Part shown: positions 1-4,998 of the stretch, piece after piece
Numbering within the stretch: position 1 is the first letter of the stretch
How the letters are laid out: each line of letters begins with the position of its first letter
Assembly: GCA_005776735.1 (NCBI GenBank)
Contig: SXOM01000504.1
Location: 1-7,013 of the forward strand
Origin: Pseudomonadota bacterium
GTDB lineage: Bacteria > Myxococcota_A > UBA796 > SXON01
DNA: 7,013 bases
Direction of reading: 5' to 3'
Notes under the pieces: model-generated
Told to the model about the DNA's origin: nothing
The model's database searches: none
Seen by the model: only the letters and a program-made list of their open reading frames with translations
Position numbers and translations under genes: made by a program

Positions 1-316
1 CGGCGACGGCGAGCGCCGGCTCGACCTCGCACGCGGCGAGCAGCGCGGCCGCCTCGAGCACGGCCGTCTCGGCGCCGAGGCGGCGCGCCTGGCGCGACGC
101 GAGCACCCCGACCTCGCCGTGCCCGTAGCGGGGCGCCGCATCGGCCACCAGGAGCAGCGCGTCGACATCGGCCGGATCGGCGTCGAGGAGCTCCTCGGCC
201 ACGCCGACCGCACCTTCGTAGTCGCCCTCGAGCATGAGCCGCCGCGCGCTCTCGATGAGGACGGCGCCCTGGACCTCTTCGTCGAGGCCCCAGCTCGGCG
301 GGGTGGTCTCGTCCAT
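1..316 (-). CDS. TPR-like repeat protein, C-terminus cut by window edge
   Basis: I translated this from the ATG at 316-314; the frame stays open to the left edge, giving about 105 residues of a longer protein. It begins MDETTPPSWGLDEE and has no signal peptide or membrane segment, so it is probably cytoplasmic. Residues about 20-80 show the alternating small/large residue pattern of tetratricopeptide helices, for example EGDYEGAVGVAEELLDADP followed by a second helical pair rich in Ala and Leu. TPR domains normally bind other proteins; the partner is unknown. The start codon shares one base with the stop of the upstream membrane-protein gene (TGATG), so the two are probably translationally coupled and may act together. 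The specific function is not recognised. The reading frame is well supported; the TPR call is moderate. Confidence 0.7.
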   Translation of the reverse strand, partial: MDETTPPSWGLDEEVQGAVLIESARRLMLEGDYEGAVGVAEELLDADPADVDALLLVADAAPRYGHGEVGVLASRQARRLGAETAVLEAAALLAACEVEPALAVA

Positions 317-1203
317 CAGCCGAAGAGCAGCCAGGCGCCGCCGGCGACCAGCATCAACAGGCCGAAGAGCCCGAGGCCCACGACCATGGCGATGGGCAGC
401 GCTGCGCGGCGGATGGGGGAGGGGTCGTCGCCCCCTTCGGACTCGGGCTCGGCGGTGCGCTCCCGAACCGGGGCGGCGGCGGGCGTGGCGCGGGGTTCGA
501 GGCCGCGGAGCGCGCCGGCGCGCAGCGCCTGGGCAAAGACGCCGAACTCGGCGATGTCCTTGCACAGGCGCATGTCGGTGAGCATCCACTTCTCGAAGCC
601 GGTCTCTTCGGCTTCGCGCACCATGCGGCCCGCTTCGTAGAGTGGGAGCGGCGCGAGGTCGAGGTTGGGCGCCTCGGGCACCTCGGTGAACGCCACGGCC
701 GCTTCGGCCGCGAGCGCCCGCTTGAGCGCGAGCCGCGCGTTGAGCACCGCGAACGGGTAACCCCCGAGCGCTTCGGCGCGGGCAGTGACCTGCTCCTGGT
801 CGACCCCGGAGTCGTACGCCATCGACAAGAGCTGCACGTCGTCGCCCCGCATCCCGGCCGCCACCTGGCGCAACAGCTCGGTGGGCGAACGGCCGCCCGT
901 GAGCTGGTTGGGGAAGTCGCCGCCGGCGATGCGGCCGCCGGCCATGCGGACCTCTTCGGTCAAGAGCCCGTGGCTCCAGGACACGAGCTCGTCGGCGCTG
1001 GTGACGCTGAGGATGTTCTGCTGGAAGCGCAGGCAGGCACGCTGCAACGGCGCCCGGCCGTGTGCGTCGCCCAGGCGGCACGTGGTCACCGCGTAGTACC
1101 AGTCGGAGAAGCGCTGCGCCATCGCCTGGCCGGCGGCGCCGTCGCCCTGGGTGCGCCACTGCCGGAAAAGCGTGGCGGTCGGGGTGGAAGCGAGATCACT
1201 CAT
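316..1203 (-). CDS. Membrane-anchored protein resembling a degenerate sigma/anti-sigma fusion
   Basis: A 295-residue protein starting MSDLASTPTATLFRQW; I chose the ATG at 1203 because the longer frame upstream lies inside cobS. Residues 11-90 (LFRQWRTQGDGAAGQAMAQR and beyond) have the spacing of an ECF sigma factor region 2. Residues 120-165 (LLSMAYDSGVDQEQ, then PFAVLNARLALKRAL) resemble the region 4 helix-turn-helix, but the usual conserved residues are largely missing. Residues 188-232 look like an anti-sigma HC2-type helical pair that has lost its zinc ligands: one Cys (214) and no HxxxCxxC. A Pro/Glu-rich linker (about 237-266) leads to one transmembrane helix (268-294) at the C-terminus. 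What is seen is a helical, probably cytoplasmic body with a tail anchor; the sigma relationship is my inference. It lies 13 bp after cobS and is coupled to a TPR-like gene. Confidence 0.75.
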   Translation of the reverse strand: MSDLASTPTATLFRQWRTQGDGAAGQAMAQRFSDWYYAVTTCRLGDAHGRAPLQRACLRFQQNILSVTSADELVSWSHGLLTEEVRMAGGRIAGGDFPNQLTGGRSPTELLRQVAAGMRGDDVQLLSMAYDSGVDQEQVTARAEALGGYPFAVLNARLALKRALAAEAAVAFTEVPEAPNLDLAPLPLYEAGRMVREAEETGFEKWMLTDMRLCKDIAEFGVFAQALRAGALRGLEPRATPAAAPVRERTAEPESEGGDDPSPIRRAALPIAMVVGLGLFGLLMLVAGGAWLLFG

Positions 1204-1220
1204 CCCCGCGGTTGTATCAT
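1200..1220 (-). other. Six-codon mini-ORF bridging cobS and the next gene
   Basis: The frame ATG-ATA-CAA-CCG-CGG-GGA-TGA encodes MIQPRG. Its ATG (1220-1218) overlaps the cobS stop (1219-1217) as ATGA. Its TGA (1202-1200) overlaps the ATG of the following gene (1203-1201), again as ATGA. The next gene has no well-spaced Shine-Dalgarno sequence, so ribosomes ending cobS could restart here and again at 1203. Translation is not shown; the double overlap could be chance. Confidence 0.35.
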
Positions 1221-1981
1221 CCCCACGGGAGCTGTGCGGCCATCGCGCCGAGCATGATGCCCTCGCGAAGCTCGACCGCGCCGCCCAGGACATCGCCGCT
1301 CAGGCCGCCGATGCGCCGGTACCAGAGCAGGTGCCAGGCGAGGGTGACCAGCGCGCCGATCACCACGCCCACCACCACCCGCGCGGCGATCATGCCCCCC
1401 GGCAGCGCGGCCGGCAGCAAGAGCACCGCCCCGAGCAGCACGGCGATGAGCCAGTCGGGCCGCCGCACCTCGGGGTGAAGCCACGCGAAGAGCCCGCGGC
1501 CGGGCGTGGCCGGCTCGCCCTCGGAAAGCTCGAAGGCCAGCGGTGCCCGCGCGAAGACCGCCGCGCACCACACCGCCTGTGCCACCGTGCCCGCGTCGAT
1601 GCACCGCGAGAGGAGGGCGCCCTTGAGCGCGAGCCACAGGACCAGGCCCACCGCCCCGAGCCCCCCGATGCGCGGGTCGTGCATGGCCTGGAGACGCCGG
1701 CCCGCGGTGCCGTTGGTGGACAGCCCGTCGATGCAGTCGGCGAGCCCGTCGAGGTGCAGCCCACCCGACAACACCGCCCACACGCCGATCGCCAGGACAC
1801 AGGCCACGCCGCGGTCGAAGAACCACGCGCCGGCGAGGACCGCGAGCACCACGTGCACGGCGATGACCGCCCCGGTGAGCCCGAAGTACCGCGAAGCGCG
1901 CGCGTGGGCCGCGGCCCCGCCCGTGGGCTCGCCCACGGGGAGCCGGGTGAGGAAGGCGAAGGCGAGGCGGAGCTCGGTCAA
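1217..1981 (-). CDS. cobS: Adenosylcobinamide-GDP ribazoletransferase (cobalamin synthase) CobS
   Basis: CobS is an integral membrane enzyme that joins adenosylcobinamide-GDP to alpha-ribazole (or its phosphate), the last assembly step of adenosylcobalamin. The 254-residue product is full length for the family. Recognisable signatures are FLTRLPV near residues 10-16, GGLHLDGLADCIDGL at 73-87 (the acidic metal-binding motif), MHDPRIGGLGAVGLVL at 100-115, and GGLSGDVLGGAVELRE at 225-240. Several hydrophobic stretches between these fit a polytopic protein. The start is a TTG (1981-1979) overlapping the cobU stop as TTGA. The in-frame stretch back to the upstream TAG contains no ATG or GTG, and the FLTRLPV motif starts right after, so TTG is effectively forced. 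No Shine-Dalgarno is evident, which fits coupling to cobU. Confidence 0.96.
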   Translation of the reverse strand: MTELRLAFAFLTRLPVGEPTGGAAAHARASRYFGLTGAVIAVHVVLAVLAGAWFFDRGVACVLAIGVWAVLSGGLHLDGLADCIDGLSTNGTAGRRLQAMHDPRIGGLGAVGLVLWLALKGALLSRCIDAGTVAQAVWCAAVFARAPLAFELSEGEPATPGRGLFAWLHPEVRRPDWLIAVLLGAVLLLPAALPGGMIAARVVVGVVIGALVTLAWHLLWYRRIGGLSGDVLGGAVELREGIMLGAMAAQLPWG

Positions 1982-2487
1982 CGGAGGGTCAGCGCGATTC
2001 CAGCGACCATCAAGCTAACCCTGTCCGCCTCGGCCGCGAGGCGCTGGTTCATGCGCCCGAGCTCGTCGCGGTACCGGCGCGACAAGGCGTCGCCCGGGAC
2101 GATGCCGAGGCCGACCTCGTTGGTCACCACCACCGTCGGGCGGCGCCGCCCCTTCAGCGCGGTCACCAGCGCCGCGGTGCTCGCGCCGATCGCGTCGTCG
2201 TCGTGGCCGGCGAAGATCAGGTTGGCACACCACAAGGTGAGGCAGTCGATCACCACGGCCCCGCCCTCCGGCAACGCCGCCACCGCCTCGGGGACCGCCA
2301 CCGGCGCCTCGACGGTGCGGTACCGCGCGCCGCGCTCGGCGCGGTGGTTTCGGATGCGCTCCGCCATGTCGGCGTCGTGCGCTTCGGCGGTCGCGATGAA
2401 GTCGATGGGGCCGGCCACCGCTTCGGCCAAGGTCAGCGCGAGGCGGCTCTTTCCCGAGCGGGCGCCGCCGGTGACGAGGTGGATCAC
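1978..2487 (-). CDS. cobU: Adenosylcobinamide kinase/adenosylcobinamide-phosphate guanylyltransferase CobU
   Basis: CobU is a cytoplasmic bifunctional enzyme that phosphorylates adenosylcobinamide and then transfers GMP to it, making the substrate of CobS. The 169-residue product is slightly short but complete. It shows the P-loop GGARSGKS at residues 7-14, RIRNHRAER with His48 at the place of the guanylylated histidine, the Walker-B-like VVIDCLTLWCANL at 78-90, NEVGLGIVP at 123-131, and RDELGRMNQ at 140-148. The start is a GTG (2487-2485) overlapping the phosphopantetheinyl transferase stop as GTGA. It is chosen over longer in-frame extensions because the P-loop conventionally begins within ten residues of the start and the upstream extension would run antiparallel to no known domain, inside the PPTase gene. 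CobU is followed by cobS through a TTGA overlap. Confidence 0.96.
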   Translation of the reverse strand: MIHLVTGGARSGKSRLALTLAEAVAGPIDFIATAEAHDADMAERIRNHRAERGARYRTVEAPVAVPEAVAALPEGGAVVIDCLTLWCANLIFAGHDDDAIGASTAALVTALKGRRRPTVVVTNEVGLGIVPGDALSRRYRDELGRMNQRLAAEADRVSLMVAGIALTLR

Positions 2488-3173
2488 CGCGCCTCGGCGC
2501 GCACGGTGGTCAGCACCCGCATCCCGATCCAACAGTGGCGAGCTTCGAACTGGAACGTCGTGAGCTCGGGCGTGACGGGGTCGACCCGATCCCACCCGTC
2601 GGTCCCGGGCCAGACCTCGACCTCGCCGAACCCGACGTAGCGCCGCAGGGTGGGGTGGATGGCCTTGTAGATCGACTCCTTCACCGAGAACCGCACCACC
2701 GTGTCGACCCATTGCCGGCTCTCGGGGAGCGCCCGCACCGCCTCGAGCTCGCGCGGGGTGAGCACTCGCTCCGGCACGCCGGGGCGCGGCCGGTCGGTGT
2801 CCTCGAGGTCGACCCCGACCGCCACCGAGCCCCGCGCCAACAACGCCACCGCGAGGTCCTGCTTGTGGGAGATGGAGCCCACCAGGCCCTCGGGGAACAA
2901 CGGGGTGCCGTGCTCGTCGGCCAGGACCGCCATGCGACGCGTGCCGAGCTCGGCGAAGGCGGCGGCCACGGCGAGGCGGCCGCCGACGAACTGCACCTGT
3001 CGGAACCCGCGCAGGGCCACGGCCGCGTCGCGTTCGGCGGGGACCAGTCGCGTGAGCACCGCCTCCTCGACCGGATCCGGACCCGCGGGGAGGTGCACGC
3101 CCACCACCACCCCGTGCGGGATGGCGTTGACGAAGGCCAGCGCCCAGGGCGCCGCGGGTTCGGGGTGAATCAC
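2484..3173 (-). CDS. 4'-phosphopantetheinyl transferase, Sfp/EntD superfamily
   Basis: The enzyme moves the phosphopantetheine arm of coenzyme A onto a serine of acyl- or peptidyl-carrier proteins. The 229-residue protein fits the EntD/Sfp size class rather than the short AcpS class. Visible motifs are FVGGRLAVAAAF at 63-74, GSISHKQDLAVAL at 99-111, GVDLEDTD at 120-127 with the metal-binding Asp122 and Glu124, and FSVKESIYKAI at 162-172 with Glu166 and Lys170. The start is a GTG at 3173-3171; there is no strong Shine-Dalgarno, and stop codons lie just upstream. No carrier protein, polyketide or peptide synthase is in the window, so the substrate is unknown; it could serve fatty-acid or secondary metabolism. 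It is the first gene of the block and overlaps cobU by four bases, an unusual partner. Confidence 0.93.
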   Translation of the reverse strand: MIHPEPAAPWALAFVNAIPHGVVVGVHLPAGPDPVEEAVLTRLVPAERDAAVALRGFRQVQFVGGRLAVAAAFAELGTRRMAVLADEHGTPLFPEGLVGSISHKQDLAVALLARGSVAVGVDLEDTDRPRPGVPERVLTPRELEAVRALPESRQWVDTVVRFSVKESIYKAIHPTLRRYVGFGEVEVWPGTDGWDRVDPVTPELTTFQFEARHCWIGMRVLTTVRAEAR

Positions 3174-3271
3174 CGCCGCGGCCTATCAAGGAATGGGCCC
3201 CCCGCACCGCGGGTCGCTGCCACGCGCGCACCACCCGACCACGGGTTACGCGCGCCGCCACGGAGGGGTCG
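3174..3271. promoter_or_regulatory. Divergent intergenic region with probable back-to-back promoters
   Basis: These 98 bp separate two divergent operons and must hold the start signals of both unless they lie inside genes. Two small perfect hairpins are visible: CCCGC/GCGGG at 3201-3213 (3-nt loop) and ACCCG/CGGGT at 3233-3246 (4-nt loop). I cannot pick convincing -35/-10 boxes. The gap is too short for a complete cobalamin riboswitch, and no B12-box-like sequence is seen in it. Confidence 0.4.
3262..3268 (+). promoter_or_regulatory. Strong Shine-Dalgarno (GGAGGGG)
   Basis: GGAGGGG lies 3 nt before the ATG at 3272 (the GGAGG core ends 5 nt before it). It fixes the start of the first plus-strand gene and is the clearest ribosome binding site in the window. 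Confidence 0.7.
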
Positions 3272-3904
3272 ATGCTCGTCGCGCTCGCGTTCTGTCTCGC
3301 AACCGCCGGCGGTGCCCACGCCGACGAACGTTCCGAGGCCGAACATCTTCGCCTCAGCGGCGAGCTCGAGCAGCTTGCGCAGCGGCAATTGTGGCAGGGC
3401 GTCGACCGCAAGTTCCTCGACCTGGAGAAGCTCGGCGTCGAGCCCACCTACCAGGACCTGTTGCACGGCGCGCACGCCTCGCGGGCGCTCGGCAACATGG
3501 CCGACGCCTATGCGAGACTGAAGCGGGCGTCCAAGCTCGAGACCACCAAGGAGGTCCTCGACTGGATGTACTCGATCGACATGCACTACGGCATGGTCGA
3601 GCTGGTCCGCACCCCCAAGAAGGGCGACATCCTCACCGCCGGCGAGCTGCCCTTCGACCCCGATCAGCGCGCTGCGGTCGAGCTCGCCGCCAAGGCGGTG
3701 GCCGACAACGGCTTGTTCTCGGGCCTGCTTCCCGCCGGGGCCTACGTCTTCTGCGGGCAGGCGTTCACGGTGCAGCCCGGCATCGCGGTGCGCATCGAGG
3801 TCAGCCCGAAGCTGAAGAAGACGCAGGGCATCATCGTCAACGTGCAGACCGCCCCGACCTGGGGCGAGGGCACGCCCCCCGGCGAGGAGAAGCCCCCGCA
3901 GTGA
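3272..3904 (+). CDS. Exported protein with TPR-like helices and a C-terminal beta domain
   Basis: A 210-residue protein with a short predicted signal peptide (MLVALAFCLATAGGAHA, cleavage after AHA at 17), so probably periplasmic. The n-region has no Lys or Arg, which is atypical. Residues about 25-105 are helical and amphipathic with TPR-like spacing (LEQLAQRQLWQGVDRKFLDL, then HASRALGNMADAYARLKRAS). Residues about 116-196 look beta-rich, including LPAGAYVFCGQAFTVQPG, a pattern reminiscent of PEGA-like or carbohydrate-binding sandwich domains; that comparison is weak. The C-terminus is Pro/Gly/Glu-rich. I do not recognise the family. Its stop overlaps the ferredoxin start as GTGA, making it first gene of a three-gene operon. 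Confidence 0.85.
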   Translation: MLVALAFCLATAGGAHADERSEAEHLRLSGELEQLAQRQLWQGVDRKFLDLEKLGVEPTYQDLLHGAHASRALGNMADAYARLKRASKLETTKEVLDWMYSIDMHYGMVELVRTPKKGDILTAGELPFDPDQRAAVELAAKAVADNGLFSGLLPAGAYVFCGQAFTVQPGIAVRIEVSPKLKKTQGIIVNVQTAPTWGEGTPPGEEKPPQ

Positions 3905-4122
3905 AGCCTGGTTCGCTCCGCGCCGTCATCGATCGCCGGCGATGTGTCGGGACCTCCAACTGCGCCGAAGAGGCGCCCGACGCCTTCGAGATGGACGAAG
4001 CGTGCGTGCCCCACGACGTGCCCGGGGCCGACGCGGCGGCGCTCCTGGTGGGGGCCCAGGCCTGTCCCGTCGGCGCGATCACCCTGTTCGACGCGGCCAC
4101 CGGCCGCCAGGTGTACCCATGA
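3901..4122 (+). CDS. Small single-cluster ferredoxin, probably [3Fe-4S]
   Basis: A 73-residue soluble electron carrier. The start is GTG at 3901, overlapping the previous stop as GTGA, with a GAGGAG Shine-Dalgarno at 3884-3889. The motif IDRRRCVGTSNCAEEAPDAF carries Cys15 and Cys21, and ACPVGAI carries Cys55. The central position of the CxxCxxC motif is Thr18, as in the P450-partner class of [3Fe-4S] ferredoxins, where this place is a non-cysteine residue. Cys35 is an extra cysteine of unknown role. There is no signal peptide, so it should be cytoplasmic although both neighbours are exported. No P450, reductase or other redox partner is present. The family call is firm; the cluster type is inferred from ligand count. 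Confidence 0.92.
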   Translation: MKPGSLRAVIDRRRCVGTSNCAEEAPDAFEMDEACVPHDVPGADAAALLVGAQACPVGAITLFDAATGRQVYP

Positions 4123-4829
4123 CCTTCCTGTTCGCTCTCGCCTCCGTCGCGCACGCCGCCCCGTGGTGGGGCATCGGCCCGTCCATCGGCACCACCGGCT
4201 TCCCCATCGAGTACCCGGTGTCCTTCCCGGACCTGGTGATGAACAACGACGGCGAGCCCCTGGTCGAGCCCGTCACCGCCGAGCTCCGCGCCGGCGCGCA
4301 CGGCGTCTACTACGTCGGCGGCTCGCGCATGGGGGCGCGCGTCAACTTCGGCGGCAACTTCGCGACGTGGGGCTCGCAGGAGGTCACCGTCGAGTACGAG
4401 TGGGTCCTCACCAAGATGGACAACATCCAGGTCCTCGCGGGTGGCGGCCTAGGGTTCGGCCACGAGCGGTTCGGCGCGTTGCCCGAGCGCAACAACCCCG
4501 ACGCCTACCTCGACGTCACCTACTTCCCGCTCCGGGCGCAGGCCGCGGTCTTGTGGCGCGACCGCACCCGCGCCTACGAGGCCGATCTCTTCGGAACCTG
4601 GCACATCGCCGGCGAGCAGGTCTTCAGCAAGACCGGCGAAGCGGCCGACGAGGTGTCCGGCACCGCCGTCGCCGACCCGTTCGGCGGCGACGACACCAAG
4701 AGCGACCTGGCGTTGTACGCGGCGATTGGCGCGGAGGTCACCGTGTACTTCGGCGACTTCAAGAACAAGGGCGGCAAGGACGACGACGACGACGACAAGA
4801 AGAAGAAGAAGAAGAAGAAGAACGATTAG
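4119..4829 (+). CDS. Outer-membrane beta-barrel-like protein with Asp6-Lys8 C-terminal tail
   Basis: A 236-residue exported protein starting at the ATG that overlaps the ferredoxin stop (ATGA). The signal peptide is very short (MTFLFALASVAHA, cleavage after 13) and has no basic n-region. The mature part is rich in alternating polar/hydrophobic strands with Gly and aromatic residues (GVYYVGGSRMGARVNFGGNF, NIQVLAGGGLGFGHERFG, AAIGAEVTVYFGDF), as in small outer-membrane barrels. VTVYFGDF ending at Phe214 looks like a terminal barrel strand. Beyond it are 22 residues including Asp221-226 and Lys227-234, then Asn-Asp-stop. The function is unknown; a structural or porin-like role is the best guess. 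Repeat-rich DNA after the stop may end the transcript. Confidence 0.85.
   Translation: MTFLFALASVAHAAPWWGIGPSIGTTGFPIEYPVSFPDLVMNNDGEPLVEPVTAELRAGAHGVYYVGGSRMGARVNFGGNFATWGSQEVTVEYEWVLTKMDNIQVLAGGGLGFGHERFGALPERNNPDAYLDVTYFPLRAQAAVLWRDRTRAYEADLFGTWHIAGEQVFSKTGEAADEVSGTAVADPFGGDDTKSDLALYAAIGAEVTVYFGDFKNKGGKDDDDDDKKKKKKKKND
4779..4820 (+). repeat. Tandem trinucleotide tract (GAC)6(AAG)8
   Basis: Six uninterrupted GAC codons (4779-4796) are followed directly by eight AAG codons (4797-4820), at the 3' end of the barrel-like gene. Both runs are pure, with no synonymous codon variation, so length change by slippage would alter the Asp/Lys tail without a frameshift. Confidence 0.95.
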
Positions 4830-4833
4830 CAGC

Positions 4834-4868
4834 GAGGCCGCCGTCCGCGAGGGTGCCGCCGCGGCCTC
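4834..4868 (+). terminator. Possible terminator hairpin after the barrel-like gene
   Basis: GAGGCCGC at 4834-4841 pairs perfectly with GCGGCCTC at 4861-4868 across a 19-nt loop, starting 4 nt after the TAG stop. No T-run follows, so it is not a canonical intrinsic terminator; in very GC-rich genomes such hairpins may still act as ends or protect the transcript. A second 6-bp hairpin follows (GCCGGA 4886-4891, TCCGGC 4898-4903). Confidence 0.4.
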
Positions 4869-4924
4869 CCGGCCGCCCGTTGTCGGCCGGACGTCGATCC
4901 GGCGCCGGGAAATGTCGTCCCGAC

Positions 4925-4985
4925 GCGCGGCGCGGGGCGGCCCCGGCCGCTGCGGCCCCCGGCCGCGCAGTGGGTCGCGCCGCGC
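4925..4985. repeat. 10-bp inverted repeat with nested hairpin between convergent genes
   Basis: GCGCGGCGCG (4925-4934) is the exact reverse complement of CGCGCCGCGC (4976-4985). A second hairpin is nested inside (GGCCGC 4945-4950, GCGGCC 4952-4957). It begins about 13 nt beyond the mutM stop, so it could end transcription from that side. There is no T-run, and the GC-rich composition makes such repeats more likely by chance. Confidence 0.4.
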
Positions 4986-4998
4986 CGCCCCGAAGCGC

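Noticed and set aside
1204..1293. A 30-residue N-terminal extension of the sigma-like membrane protein
   Set aside because: It lies inside cobS and would start within its conserved C-terminal coding region; the ATG at 1203 coupled to the mini-ORF fits better.
2532..2538. CAGTGGC, reverse complement of the GCCACTG core seen in cobalamin riboswitches, 45 nt upstream of cobU
   Set aside because: It is inside the PPTase coding region (Arg-His-Cys codons), and I found none of the other conserved riboswitch segments around it.
1151..2563. A 470-codon plus-strand open frame
   Set aside because: It lies antisense to cobS and cobU, which have clear family motifs. Its product is rich in Arg, Pro, His and Gly, typical of shadow frames in GC-rich DNA.
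2485..3173. PPTase and cobU both begin GTG-AT(C/T)-CAC, giving MIH
   Set aside because: The match is only a few codons and the following sequences are unrelated, so duplication of a start region is not supported.
3279..3298. Possible lipoprotein signal with Cys8 in the exported protein at 3272
   Set aside because: Phe precedes the Cys, which does not fit a lipobox, and seven residues are too few; AHA at 15-17 is a better signal peptidase I site.
3193..4122. A 309-residue version of the ferredoxin with a long N-terminal extension
   Set aside because: The extension overlaps the exported-protein gene in another frame and is Arg/His-rich. The GTG at 3901 with a GAGGAG site gives a normal-sized ferredoxin.
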